Positions 7,613-16,794 of a stretch of 32,570 nt of DNA are shown here, one piece after another (position 1 is the stretch's first letter; every line of letters begins with the position of its first letter). Made by a program: the position numbers and the translations under genes. The notes beneath the pieces are model-generated. The model saw nothing but the letters and a program-made list of their open reading frames with translations. It ran no database searches and was not told the DNA's origin. Source of the stretch: JBGSWL01 sp041752455 (GTDB taxonomy: Bacteria > Pseudomonadota > Alphaproteobacteria > Rhizobiales > Rhizobiaceae); assembly GCA_041752455.1 (NCBI GenBank), contig JBGSWL010000016.1, forward strand, positions 1 to 32,570, written 5' to 3'.

Positions 7613-8746
7613 TCAGTGGCCGGCGGCCGTCATCTCGTTGCGGATGACAGTGCGAAGCGTGTCGATGGGCGCCAGGCCCTTTGGCGTTTCGGTGTGCCAG
7701 AAGGTCCAGCCATTGCAGGCGTCCAGTCCCTGAACCAGCGCACCGACCCGGTGGATCGAGGCCTGGTGAACGCCGCAGCGCAGGGACCCGTCCGCCTGAA
7801 CGGTCGCCGACCAGCGGCGCTTGGTGTCGGTCAGCGTCGCGCCGGGCGCAATCAGGCCAGCCTCGAGCAGCGACAGGAAGGCGACGCGCACTTCGGCGCG
7901 CTTGCCGGCGACGATCTTCAGATGCGCGCCATTGAGCGGCTCGACCGCATTGATACGGGCCTGCGCCGCTTCGATATAGGTGTCCTCGCGTTCGATGCCG
8001 ATGAAATGACGGCCAAGGCGCTTGGCGACCGCGCCGGTGGTTCCGGTGCCAAAGAACGGGTCAAGCACGACATCGCCGGGCTTTGATGCGCTCATCAGGA
8101 CACGCGCCAGCAGTGCTTCGGGTTTTTGTGTCGGGTGCACCTTGTCGCCCGCTGCATCCTTCAGCCGTTCGCCGCCATTGCAGATCGGGATCACCCAATC
8201 GGAGCGCATCTGCAGGTCTTCGTTGGCGGCTTTCAGGCTGTCATAGTTGAAGGTGTAGTTCTTGGCCTTCTGGTCGCGCACCGCCCAGATCATCGTCTCG
8301 TGGGCATTCTGGAAGCGGCGGCCGCGAAAGTTCGGCATCGGATTGGTCTTGCGCCAGACGATGTCATTGAGGAGCCAGAAGCCCAGATCCTGCATGATCG
8401 CGCCGACGCGGAAAATGTTGTGGTAGGAGCCAATCACCCAGATCGTACCTTCCGGCTTCAGGACACGGCGTGTCGCCAGAAGCCAGGCGCGGGTGAACGC
8501 GTCATAGGCTTCAAAGGACGCAAACTGGTCCCAGTGATCGTCGCAGGCATCAACCTTGGACTGGTCGGGCCGGTGCAGCGCACCTTCCAGCTGCAGATTG
8601 TAGGGCGGGTCGGCAAAGACCATGTCAACGGAGGCCGCCGGAAGCTGTTCCAGCGCCGCCACGCAGTCACCTTTGATGATGGTATCAAATGGAAGCGCGG
8701 CGGCAGGCGAGACCACATCGACAGTGGCCAGGTGTACGCGGGACAT
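7613..8746 (-). CDS. ccrM: cell-cycle DNA adenine methyltransferase CcrM (GANTC)
   Basis: The protein has 377 residues. CcrM methylates adenine in GANTC after replication and is a widespread cell-cycle regulator of Alphaproteobacteria. DPPYNLQLEG at residues 46-55 is the catalytic motif IV. A DPFFGTGTTG stretch, about 180 residues later, is the AdoMet-binding motif I. That order defines a beta-class enzyme. The C-terminal part (from about residue 280) is the extra domain typical of CcrM (GATLTD...RRWSATVQADGSL). AGGTG lies 5 nt before the ATG. I see no GANTC site and only a single TTAACC half-site in the 153 bp upstream, so the usual CtrA/GANTC control cannot be shown here. Confidence 0.96.
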   Translation of the reverse strand: MSRVHLATVDVVSPAAALPFDTIIKGDCVAALEQLPAASVDMVFADPPYNLQLEGALHRPDQSKVDACDDHWDQFASFEAYDAFTRAWLLATRRVLKPEGTIWVIGSYHNIFRVGAIMQDLGFWLLNDIVWRKTNPMPNFRGRRFQNAHETMIWAVRDQKAKNYTFNYDSLKAANEDLQMRSDWVIPICNGGERLKDAAGDKVHPTQKPEALLARVLMSASKPGDVVLDPFFGTGTTGAVAKRLGRHFIGIEREDTYIEAAQARINAVEPLNGAHLKIVAGKRAEVRVAFLSLLEAGLIAPGATLTDTKRRWSATVQADGSLRCGVHQASIHRVGALVQGLDACNGWTFWHTETPKGLAPIDTLRTVIRNEMTAAGH

Positions 8747-8843
8747 GAAGCACCTGAACTCGGAGAAACACGAAGGACAGGGGCATGGTTACCCATCAGG
8801 GTGAACAAACGGTTTGCAGACGTGGTTAACGGGACATGAAACG

Positions 8844-8869
8844 AAAAAGGCCCGCCGAACCGGCAGGCC
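8844..8869 (-). terminator. intrinsic terminator of the lipoprotein gene
   Basis: On the minus strand, the sequence GGCC-T-GCCG, loop GTT, CGGC-G-GGCC forms a stem with one internal mismatch. A TTTTT run follows directly. It lies about 30 bp after the stop of the lipoprotein gene and before the ccrM ribosome binding site, as expected for a Rho-independent terminator. Confidence 0.75.
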
Positions 8870-8899
8870 ATTTGCGTACTGAATTCAAAGAAACGGCCA

Positions 8900-9475
8900 T
8901 CACGGCGTGTCGTACGGACCTTCATCGAAGCCGACGAGCACCTGCAATGTCTGGGCCTGCGGTTCGGCGAGCACGATCTGCTCATCCTTGTAAATGAACT
9001 GCGTTGCGCCGGCACCCGGCACGATCTGCACGTCGATGCGGCCAAGCTGCGAATAGGGCAGGCCCTCGCCATCCTTGATGGCAACGCGAATGGGAAGGTT
9101 GAGCGCGCCGCCGGCACCCTTCGGCCCGTTGACGACGCGGCCGGCTGCTGCCACCTGCATGAACAGCTGGCCGTTGCGGTAGCGGCAGCTGCGGGTCACA
9201 TCGGTGATCGAGGCCTGGCTGACGAGTTCTTCGGCAACTCCATCATTGCCACTGGTGTAGGTTTCCAGGATTGCGGTGCCTTCCTGCAGGGTGATGCGCG
9301 GGCAATAGGCACGAAGATCGGCTTCGGTGAACGTCTCGTCGGCGCTCACATCCAGCACGTCTTCCGCCTTGTTCGACTGGCAGGCCGCAAGGCCGCCAAG
9401 CGCAAGGGCCAGAACTGCCATCCGCAGCATCTGAGATCTCTTTGCATGATGGCGGTTCAACACATCACTTTTCAT
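8900..9475 (-). CDS. hypothetical lipoprotein
   Basis: The protein has up to 191 residues. A hydrophobic signal (MAVLALALGGLAAC) ends in a lipobox LAAC, so the protein should be lipid-anchored at the cysteine and act in the periplasm. Either the ATG at 9475 (AAGGGA upstream) or the one at 9430 (AGAGA upstream) could start it. The latter gives a compact signal peptide of 16 residues up to the lipobox cysteine. The mature part has one further cysteine pair (YCPRITL and RSCRY) and beta-rich sequence with a VVNGPKGAGGALNLPIRVAI motif. I do not recognise a named family. It reads away from thrC. Confidence 0.75.
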   Translation of the reverse strand: MKSDVLNRHHAKRSQMLRMAVLALALGGLAACQSNKAEDVLDVSADETFTEADLRAYCPRITLQEGTAILETYTSGNDGVAEELVSQASITDVTRSCRYRNGQLFMQVAAAGRVVNGPKGAGGALNLPIRVAIKDGEGLPYSQLGRIDVQIVPGAGATQFIYKDEQIVLAEPQAQTLQVLVGFDEGPYDTP

Positions 9476-9664
9476 CGCCGGCTCATCCCTTTTCGTCCCG
9501 TTTTCGGGTCATCCCCGCCTGCCTTCGCTTTGCGGCAGGATTTCGGCGCGGTGATTGGCCTCTTGCGGGGTTTTCCGCGCGCTGCTTTTTCGATAAGCCT
9601 CCGGCCGCGATAGTGCAATGTCTGAGCGGTGCCGACCGGTGCCGACATTCCGGAAGACAGACCC

Positions 9665-11080
9665 TTGAAATACATCTCCACCCGCGGCGAGGCCCCTGCC
9701 CTCGGATTTCGTGACGTGCTTCTGGCCGGGCTTGCCACCGATGGCGGTCTCTATGTACCCGAGACCTGGCCGCAGCTTTCGACCGAAGCGATCCGCCGGT
9801 TGTCCGGCCGACCCTATGCAGAAGCGGCGATGGCGGTGATGTGGCCGTTCGTCGAAGGCGAGATCGAGCGCCCGGTGTTCGAGGCGATCATCAACGAGGC
9901 TTATGCGACGTTCCGCCACGAAGCGATCTGCCCGCTGGTGCAGACCGGGCCGGACGAGTTCGTGCTTGAGCTTTTCCATGGTCCGACGCTCGCCTTCAAG
10001 GATGTCGCGATGCAGCTGATCGCGCGGCTGATGGACCATGTCCTTGCCGAACGGGGCGAGCGCGCGACGATCGTCGGCGCCACCTCCGGCGATACGGGCG
10101 GGGCGGCGGTCGATGCTTTTGCGGGCCGCGCGCGCACCGACATGTTCATCCTGTTTCCAAAAGGGCGCGTGTCGCCGGTGCAGCAGCGGCAGATGACCGG
10201 CAATCCGGCAGGCAACGTGCATGCGCTGGCGATCGAGGGCAATTTCGATGACTGCCAGGCGCTGGTCAAAGACATGTTCAACCATGCGGAGTTTCGCCGC
10301 ACGGTCGGCCTTTCCGGCATCAATTCGATCAACTGGGCGCGGATCATGGCCCAGATCGTCTATTATTTCACGTCGGCAGTCGCCCTCGGCGCCCCGGCGC
10401 GCAAGATCGCATTCTGTGTTCCGACGGGAAATTTCGGCGACATCTTTGCCGGTTGGGCGGCCAAGCAAATGGGGCTGCCGGTCGAGCGGCTGATCATCGC
10501 CACCAATGACAACGACATTCTGGCCCGCACGCTCGCAACCGGCACCTATGCCAAGGCCGGGGTTGTTGCGACGACATCGCCGTCGATGGACATCGAGGTG
10601 TCGTCGAACTTCGAGCGGTTGCTGTTTGAAGTCAGTGGTCGCGATGCGCCCTATGTCCGCAACGCCATGGCATCGCTGAAGCAGTCCGGCAGCTTTGATC
10701 TGGGTGCGCGCGTGCATGCGGGAATTGCCCGGGATTTCGATGCAGGGCGCGCCGACACGAAAGAAACGGCGACAATGATCGCCCATGTGCTGGAAGCGTC
10801 CGGCTATCTGCTCGATCCTCATACGGCTGTCGCGGTCCATGCGGGCCGGCAGGCAGCGCGGGCCAGCGGCGTGCCGCTTGTCGTTCTCGGCACGGCCCAT
10901 CCGGCCAAGTTTCCCGATGCGGTTCAGGCAGCCTGCGGCCAGATGCCCGCCCTTCCGGCCTGGATCGGCGATCTGATGGAGCGCAAGGAGCGCTTCACGA
11001 CACTTCCCTCGGACCTGAAAATGGTAGAGGATCATATTCTTGCCTGCCGCCAGGCGGGTTCGGGAGGTACTGGCGACTGA
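9665..11080 (+). CDS. thrC: threonine synthase
   Basis: The protein has 471 residues. ThrC converts O-phosphohomoserine to threonine with PLP. I chose the TTG at 9665 because it gives the family-typical start MKYISTRGEAPALGF, with GGAAG upstream. A GTG at 9629 adds 12 unconserved residues. The PLP lysine is Lys112 in LAFKDVAMQLIA. The phosphate-binding ATSGDTGGAA and the later GNFGDIFAGW motif are present. The partner gene thrB (homoserine kinase) is also in the window at 19037, but in a different transcript. A perfect tandem 10-mer (CGGTGCCGAC twice, 9627-9646) lies in the leader. Confidence 0.96.
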   Translation: MKYISTRGEAPALGFRDVLLAGLATDGGLYVPETWPQLSTEAIRRLSGRPYAEAAMAVMWPFVEGEIERPVFEAIINEAYATFRHEAICPLVQTGPDEFVLELFHGPTLAFKDVAMQLIARLMDHVLAERGERATIVGATSGDTGGAAVDAFAGRARTDMFILFPKGRVSPVQQRQMTGNPAGNVHALAIEGNFDDCQALVKDMFNHAEFRRTVGLSGINSINWARIMAQIVYYFTSAVALGAPARKIAFCVPTGNFGDIFAGWAAKQMGLPVERLIIATNDNDILARTLATGTYAKAGVVATTSPSMDIEVSSNFERLLFEVSGRDAPYVRNAMASLKQSGSFDLGARVHAGIARDFDAGRADTKETATMIAHVLEASGYLLDPHTAVAVHAGRQAARASGVPLVVLGTAHPAKFPDAVQAACGQMPALPAWIGDLMERKERFTTLPSDLKMVEDHILACRQAGSGGTGD

Positions 11081-11119
11081 CATCACGGCGCCAGCGTGTG
11101 TTCGGAGTACGAAACGTCC

Positions 11120-12424
11120 ATGAATGTTGAAACCACGGTCCTGGACAACGGGATCACTGTTGCCACGCAACGTTACGGGTCCGTCGAGAGCGTTTCGCTC
11201 GGTGCCTGGGTCAAGGCCGGTACGCGCAACGAGCGCGATGACGAGCACGGCATCGCGCACATGCTTGAACACATGGCCTTCAAGGGCACTGCCGACCGCA
11301 GCGCCCGCCAGATCGCCGAAGCCATCGAAAATGTCGGTGGCGACATCAACGCCGCCACGAGTGTCGAGACGACATCCTATTTCGTGCGCGTGATGAAGGA
11401 AGACACTGCGCTCGGTTTCGATGTGCTCGCCGACATCCTGCAGAACTCCAAGTTCGACGAAGAAGAACTCGAGCGCGAAAAGCACGTCGTGCTGCAGGAG
11501 CTCGGCGCGGCCAACGATACGCCCGACGATGCGGTCTTCGACCGGTTCACCGAAACTGCCTTTCGCCACCAGCCAGTGGGACGGGCTATCCTCGGCACGC
11601 GCGAGACGATCGCTTCGTTCACGCCCGACATGATCCGCGCCTATGTGAAACGCGAATATTCCGGCGAACGCATGGTGATTGCCGCCACCGGCGCCGTCGA
11701 TCACGACAAGACCGTGCGCATGGTCGAGCAGCATTTCTCCGGCATCCAACGCCAGTCGGTCGGCAGCGACCTGCGCCTTGCGCACTATGTCGGTGGCGAC
11801 TACCGCGAAAGCCGCGACCTGCAGGATGCGCAGATCGTCATCGGCTTCGAGGGGCGCGCCTACCATGTGCGCGACTATTATTGCAGCCAGGTGTTGGCGA
11901 TGCTGCTGGGCGGGGCGATGTCATCGCGCCTGTTCCAGGAAGTGCGCGAGAAGCACGGGCTTTGCTATTCCATCTATGCCTTCCATTGGGGTTTCTCCGA
12001 TACCGGCGTCTTTGGCGTCCATGCGGCGACGGAACCCGGCGATATCGAAGCGCTGATGTCGCTGGTTGTCTCCGAACTGAAGCGGGCGGCCGATGACATC
12101 GAACAGAGCGAACTGGATCGCGCGCGCGCGCAGTTTCGTGCCAGCCTTCTGATGTCGGGCGAAAGTGCACCGAGCCGCGCCGGACAGATCGCCCGCCAGA
12201 TCCTGCTGTTCGGTCGGCCAATCTCCAACGAGGAACTGCTGTCGCGTCTCGATGCCCTGAATGTCGGGCGGTTGCGCGATCTTGCAGGGCGCATCTTCGT
12301 TGAATCCCGCCCGACGATTTCCGCCATCGGTCCGGTCAACAAGCTGATGGACATGGATGCGATGCGCGCGGAACTCATGGCCGGGCGCAGCGGTGACGGC
12401 GGCTTGCGCCGCGCCATCGCCTGA
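11120..12424 (+). CDS. M16 family zinc peptidase (processing peptidase-like)
   Basis: The protein has 434 residues from the ATG at 11120 (GGAG about 12 nt upstream). A GTG at 11096 would add eight residues. The inverted zinc motif HxxEH is H47-M-L-E50-H51 in GIAHMLEHMAFKGT. The downstream glutamate region (FDEEELEREKHVVLQEL) completes the catalytic site. The C-terminal half has the GGAMSSRLFQEVREKHGLCYSI segment typical of mitochondrial processing peptidase beta-like bacterial enzymes. There is no signal peptide, so it is probably cytoplasmic. It follows thrC by 39 bp, a neighbourhood conserved in this order. The substrate is not known from sequence. Confidence 0.95.
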   Translation: MNVETTVLDNGITVATQRYGSVESVSLGAWVKAGTRNERDDEHGIAHMLEHMAFKGTADRSARQIAEAIENVGGDINAATSVETTSYFVRVMKEDTALGFDVLADILQNSKFDEEELEREKHVVLQELGAANDTPDDAVFDRFTETAFRHQPVGRAILGTRETIASFTPDMIRAYVKREYSGERMVIAATGAVDHDKTVRMVEQHFSGIQRQSVGSDLRLAHYVGGDYRESRDLQDAQIVIGFEGRAYHVRDYYCSQVLAMLLGGAMSSRLFQEVREKHGLCYSIYAFHWGFSDTGVFGVHAATEPGDIEALMSLVVSELKRAADDIEQSELDRARAQFRASLLMSGESAPSRAGQIARQILLFGRPISNEELLSRLDALNVGRLRDLAGRIFVESRPTISAIGPVNKLMDMDAMRAELMAGRSGDGGLRRAIA

Positions 12425-12445
12425 ACAGCAGGAAGGGGCCTGCCG

Positions 12446-13033
12446 ATGTTTGCGTTTCCTTCCGGGCGCGGAACGGCAAGCCCCGCAATCGAGGGCGCAA
12501 CGGTCTATCTGCGCCGCCCCGATGCCGCCGACTACGAACGCTGGGCCGAGTTGCGCGCGGCAAGTGCGCAATTCCTGAAGCCCTGGGAGCCGATCTGGCC
12601 ACGCGATGACCTGACACGGCCCGCCTACCGGTCGCGGCTGCGGCGCTATCATAGCGAAATCCGTGCCGGATCCGGCTATCCTTTCTTCATCCTGCGGCGG
12701 AGCGATGATTGCCTCGTAGGCGGGATCACCTTGGGAAATATCCGGCGGGGCGCCTCGCAGAGCGGCCAGATCGGCTACTGGATCGGGCAAGCCCATTCGG
12801 GCCATGGCTACATGTCCGAGGCGCTCGATCTGCTTTGCGAGCATGCCTTTACCCGCATCGGCTTGCACCGCCTCGAAGCCGCCTGTATTCCCGGCAATAC
12901 ACGTTCCGAGCGGATCCTTGAAAAGTGCGGGTTCCGCCTTGAGGGCCTGCTTGCCGGATACCTCAAGATAAACGGTGAATGGCGCGACCATCACCTTTAC
13001 GCGCGCATCAACGCCAACCACAAGAACGGCTGA
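12446..13033 (+). CDS. RimJ/RimL-type GNAT acetyltransferase
   Basis: The protein has 195 residues. The sequence follows the RimJ/RimL branch of GNAT enzymes: VYLRRPDAADYERWAELR at the start, then IGYWIGQAHSGHGYMSEAL as the acetyl-CoA loop. EAACIPGNTRSERILEKCGF and the late GEWRDHHLYAR segment complete the pattern. In relatives these acetylate ribosomal protein N-termini or small amines; ribosomal protein S5 is the RimJ substrate. Which one applies here cannot be told. It starts 21 bp after the M16 gene and ends 24 bp before the GGDEF-EAL gene, so a three-gene transcript is likely. Confidence 0.88.
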   Translation: MFAFPSGRGTASPAIEGATVYLRRPDAADYERWAELRAASAQFLKPWEPIWPRDDLTRPAYRSRLRRYHSEIRAGSGYPFFILRRSDDCLVGGITLGNIRRGASQSGQIGYWIGQAHSGHGYMSEALDLLCEHAFTRIGLHRLEAACIPGNTRSERILEKCGFRLEGLLAGYLKINGEWRDHHLYARINANHKNG

Positions 13034-13057
13034 CCGGGCCGACCAGGAAACGAATCT

Positions 13058-16003
13058 TTGTCGAGACGCACCAAACCTGCACCTGTCTGGCGTGGCCCCA
13101 TTGCATGGCCTCGCGCATTGGCGCGTGTTGCAGCGTTCGCGCTCATCATGGTGTGCGGCACGTTTGGCTTTGCGTTTGCACAAGCGATCCTGCCGATCTC
13201 GATCAATGCCAATGACACTGCGCTCGATCTGACCCGTGCTGTCACCATATACCGCGATCGCGGCGAAACGTTCCGCGTTTCCACGGCCCCCGATGCAGAA
13301 GGCATCGTGCGCACCATCGAGGTTCAGGCGACCCAGCCGGACACGGCCAGCGACTGGGCGGTCCTGGTGCTTTCCAACGTCGCCGATACCCAGATCGACC
13401 GGCTGATCGTTGCGCCGCGCTTTCGGCTCGTCAATTCGGGACTGTTCTGGCCAGACCTTGGCTCGCAGCGGATCGTTTCGATCACGCCGAGCGCGGGCTT
13501 TGCGCTGGACCGCGTCGACGACGTCAACGCCGACGTCTTTGCGATCACGCTCGATCCCGGTGCGGTCGTGACGCTGGTTGCCGAACTTGCCTCGCCGACC
13601 CTGCCGCAAGTCTATCTCTGGGAGCAGGACACGTTCGAGGAAATCCGCAATTCCTATACGCTCTACAATGGCATCGTGCTCGGCATTGCCGGGCTTCTGG
13701 CGTTGTTCCTGTCGATCCTCTTTGTCGTGCGCGGAACGACGACATTTCCGGCTGCCGCCCTGCTCGCCTGGTCGGCACTTGCCTATGTGTCGATCGATTT
13801 CGGTTTCGTCAGCCAGTTCACCGGCTTCGGGGCCGGCGAAGTGCAGGGATGGCGGGCGCTCGCTGAAATCGCCATCGTCGCATCGCTCGGCCTGTTTCTC
13901 TTTACCCATCTCAGTCTTGATCGCTGGGGCGATCACCTGCGCTGGAGCGCGCTCCTCTGGCTCGTGCTGATCGCTGCGCTCGGCGCGCTCGTGACGTTCG
14001 ATGCGACGATTGCCGCCGGCGTCACGCGGGTGATGCTGGTCCTGACCGCAGGCTTCGGGCTTGTGCTGATCGTCATCCTGTCGCTGCGCTCGTTCGACAA
14101 GGCGATCATGCTGATCCCGGCCTGGTTCCTGCTGATCGCCTGGGCGGCTGCCGGTTGGCTGACGGTCACCGGGCGCGTCGACAACGACATCATCCAGCCT
14201 GCACTTGCGGGCGGGCTCGTTCTTGTCGTGATGCTGATCGGCTTCACCATCATGCAGGGCGCGTTTTCGGGCGGCGCATTCCAGGAGAACCTGTTCTCCG
14301 ATGTGGAACTTCAGGCGCTGGCCGTGCGCGGCTCGGGCGGCATTGTATGGGACTGGGATGTCGGCCGCGACCGCGTGGCAACGACGCCGGATCTGGCAAC
14401 CGTGCTCGGCCTTGCCGGCGGTGGTCTGTCCGGTCAAGTGCGCAACTGGCTGCCGCATCTTCATCCCGATGACCGGGAAGGTTTTCGCGCCGCCATGGAT
14501 GCCGTCGTCAAGCGTCGCCGCGGCAAGATGGATCTGATCGTGCGCGTGCGCGGCGGCGACAATCACTACAGCTGGTACAATCTGCGCGCCCGGCCGGTCG
14601 TCGGCGCCGACGGGTCGGTGATCCGCTGCATCGGCACGGCGACCGATGTCAGCGACCAGAAGCGCTCGGAAGAACGGCTGCTGCACGACGCCGTGCATGA
14701 CAACCTGACCGGCCTGCCGAACCGCGAACTGTTCTTCGACCGCATCCGCTCGAATGTTGCGCTGGCCGATGTGGACCAGAACATCCGCCCGACGGTGTTC
14801 CTGATCGATCTGGACCGCTTCAAGGAAGTCAACGAAAGCGTCGGCCTCAACAATGGCGACACGATCCTGATCACGGTTGCCCGCCGCCTGAAGCGGCAGT
14901 TGCGCCCGCATGACACGCTGGCCCGGCTTGCCGGCGACCAGTTCGGGATCATACTGATCTCGGAGACCGAACCGTCTGCGATCGCGGCCTTTGCCGATGC
15001 GGTGCGCAAGACGATCAAGACGCCGATCACCTTTGCTGCGCGCGAGATCGTGCTGACGCCATCGGTCGGTCTTGCGACGTGGACCGCCGACCGGCGCCGC
15101 GCCGACGAACTGTTCAAGGATGCCGAACTCGCGCTGCACCATGCCAAGCGCTATGGCGGCGACCGGGTCGAGCCGTTCCGTCCGGCGTTCCGCGACCTCA
15201 CCACCAATGTCGTGCAGCTCGGCGCCGATCTGCACAGGGCGCTCGAGCGCGGCGAGATTTCGCTGGTGTACCAGCCGATCATCCGCTGCCTGACCGGGGA
15301 AGTTGCAGGTTTCGAAGCGCTGATGCGCTGGAACCATGCACGCCGCGGGGAAGTGTCTCCATCGGAGTTCATTGCCGTTGCCGAACGGTCCGACCTGATC
15401 GGTGACCTTGGCGCCTACGCCCTCGACCGGGCGGCAGCACAGCTTATGGAATGGAACGCAACGCTTTCAGCAACGCCGGTGTTTGTCTCGGTCAACGTGT
15501 CGAGCCAGCAGTTGGTGCGCCGCGATTTCACCAACCAGGTGGCCGGCGTTCTGGCGCGCCATCCGCAGAAGCGTCACGCTTTACGGCTGGAAATCACCGA
15601 AACCTCATTGATGGAAAACCCGGAGCAGAACACGCGCATCCTGTCTCGGGTGAAGGGCCTTGGCGTGCGCCTTGCCGTCGATGATTTCGGCACCGGCTAC
15701 TCGTCGCTTTCCTACCTTGCGCGTTTCCCGTTCGATGTCCTGAAAATCGACCGGTCGTTCATCGCCACCCGCTCGGCAAAGCGCGAGCCGCTGCTCCGCT
15801 CGATGATCGAGATGGCGCACGCGCTCGGCATGGAAGTCGTGGTCGAGGGCGTCGAAGATCCGGCGGACCTGGCGATGTTGAAGGCGCTCGATGCGGACTA
15901 TGTGCAGGGCTTTGTCAACGGACCGCCGCTGCAGGCCGAAGATGCGGCAGCGCTGGTGCAGCGCCAGAACGCGATCATCGTCACCGAAAACGCGGCTGAA
16001 TAA
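13058..16003 (+). CDS. membrane 7TM-PAS-GGDEF-EAL protein, probable c-di-GMP phosphodiesterase
   Basis: The protein has 981 residues starting at a TTG (AGGAAA 7 nt upstream). There is a signal or anchor segment at about 24-42 and a periplasmic beta-rich domain to about 200. Six or seven membrane segments follow (205-405) in a 7TMR-DISM-like layout, then a PAS fold (about 415-535). The GGDEF domain is degenerate: the signature reads AGDQF at 625-629, so cyclase activity is unlikely. The EAL domain keeps FEALMRW (E753), EITETSLMEN, DDFGTGYSSLSYL and KIDRSF, so c-di-GMP hydrolysis is likely. The C-terminal loop reads QGFVNGPPL instead of the usual QGY-x-F-G-x-P. Signals sensed by the periplasmic part are unknown. 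Confidence 0.9.
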   Translation: MSRRTKPAPVWRGPIAWPRALARVAAFALIMVCGTFGFAFAQAILPISINANDTALDLTRAVTIYRDRGETFRVSTAPDAEGIVRTIEVQATQPDTASDWAVLVLSNVADTQIDRLIVAPRFRLVNSGLFWPDLGSQRIVSITPSAGFALDRVDDVNADVFAITLDPGAVVTLVAELASPTLPQVYLWEQDTFEEIRNSYTLYNGIVLGIAGLLALFLSILFVVRGTTTFPAAALLAWSALAYVSIDFGFVSQFTGFGAGEVQGWRALAEIAIVASLGLFLFTHLSLDRWGDHLRWSALLWLVLIAALGALVTFDATIAAGVTRVMLVLTAGFGLVLIVILSLRSFDKAIMLIPAWFLLIAWAAAGWLTVTGRVDNDIIQPALAGGLVLVVMLIGFTIMQGAFSGGAFQENLFSDVELQALAVRGSGGIVWDWDVGRDRVATTPDLATVLGLAGGGLSGQVRNWLPHLHPDDREGFRAAMDAVVKRRRGKMDLIVRVRGGDNHYSWYNLRARPVVGADGSVIRCIGTATDVSDQKRSEERLLHDAVHDNLTGLPNRELFFDRIRSNVALADVDQNIRPTVFLIDLDRFKEVNESVGLNNGDTILITVARRLKRQLRPHDTLARLAGDQFGIILISETEPSAIAAFADAVRKTIKTPITFAAREIVLTPSVGLATWTADRRRADELFKDAELALHHAKRYGGDRVEPFRPAFRDLTTNVVQLGADLHRALERGEISLVYQPIIRCLTGEVAGFEALMRWNHARRGEVSPSEFIAVAERSDLIGDLGAYALDRAAAQLMEWNATLSATPVFVSVNVSSQQLVRRDFTNQVAGVLARHPQKRHALRLEITETSLMENPEQNTRILSRVKGLGVRLAVDDFGTGYSSLSYLARFPFDVLKIDRSFIATRSAKREPLLRSMIEMAHALGMEVVVEGVEDPADLAMLKALDADYVQGFVNGPPLQAEDAAALVQRQNAIIVTENAAE

Positions 16004-16015
16004 CAAAGGACCCGG

Positions 16016-16621
16016 TCAGGCGTGGCCGGCTTCGCAAATGAAGTTGGCGCGGCCGATGCCCATGCGGGCGATCAGCGCGCCATATTTGGCATCATTGTTG
16101 TGATCGAAGACGATTTCCGGGTCTTCCTCGAAAGACAGCCAGGCGTTGTCGCGGATTTCCCGCTCCAATTGGCCAGCACCCCAGCCCGCATAACCCAAGG
16201 CAACAGCCGCACGGCGCGGTCCGCGCCCTGCAGCCAGCGACTTCAGGATCTGGAGCGTCGAGGTCAGATATATGTTTGCCGAGATCGGAATGGTCGACGC
16301 GGCGCAATAGTCGTCCGAATGCAGCACAAAGCCGCGATGCTCATCGACAGGACCACCCGCCCGGATCGGACCCAGCGCGCCGGACACGCCGTGGCTGCCG
16401 CGTTCGGAGAACGGGATACCCGTATGCGTCATCAACTCACCGACGCTGATCGTGGCAGGCTTGTTGACGATGAAGCCCATGGCCCCATCGGCATTGTGGG
16501 CGCAGACATAGACCACAGAATTGGCAAAATAGGACGTGTCGAGACCGGGCATCGCCACGAGAAAGCTGCCCTCGAACTGGCCGGGGCTGCGGTTGTCGGT
16601 CGTGGGTCTCAACATCTTCAT
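16016..16621 (-). CDS. YqgE/AlgH family protein (UPF0301)
   Basis: The protein has 201 residues. It shows the family features GSFLVAMPGLDTSYFANSVV near the start, then CAHNADGAMGFIVNKP, then RAGGPVDEHRGFVLHS, and the C-terminal GYAGWGAGQLEREI with NAWL. These match UPF0301 throughout. The biochemical role is unsettled; the Pseudomonas relative AlgH is linked to alginate regulation. No signal peptide is visible. It converges on the GGDEF-EAL gene with only 12 bp between the stops, and it is divergent from the DsbD-alpha-like gene across 173 bp. Confidence 0.93.
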   Translation of the reverse strand: MKMLRPTTDNRSPGQFEGSFLVAMPGLDTSYFANSVVYVCAHNADGAMGFIVNKPATISVGELMTHTGIPFSERGSHGVSGALGPIRAGGPVDEHRGFVLHSDDYCAASTIPISANIYLTSTLQILKSLAAGRGPRRAAVALGYAGWGAGQLEREIRDNAWLSFEEDPEIVFDHNNDAKYGALIARMGIGRANFICEAGHA

Positions 16622-16794
16622 GACGACAGCGTATCAAGGGATTTGCATTTGAACAGGCCTTTTTGGTCGCGCATCTCTGCAGTGTGCGTCCGCGACAGGA
16701 AAATGCCTTACGTTTCCAATACCCTCACAAACAAATGAACGTTGGTGCACAATTGCGATTTGATCCTCTTCCAGACAACGCACATACCTGCGCC

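Noticed and set aside
8747..8899. Possible CtrA/GANTC control of ccrM
   Set aside because: Only one TTAACC half-site (8824-8830 on the other strand) is present, no second TTAA at the required spacing, and no GANTC site.
9627..9646. Tandem CGGTGCCGAC as an operator for thrC
   Set aside because: It is a simple two-copy 10-mer near the start codon with no dyad symmetry; probably slippage.
9509..11866. Long minus-strand open frame (785 codons) over thrC and the M16 gene
   Set aside because: It has no recognisable domain, and the plus strand encodes ThrC and the HxxEH peptidase there.
11921..15337. Very long open frame (1138 codons) on the minus strand
   Set aside because: It lies antisense to the M16, GNAT and GGDEF-EAL genes, whose motifs are intact. 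Its composition is Arg/Asp/His-rich as expected for the reverse of GC3-rich coding DNA.
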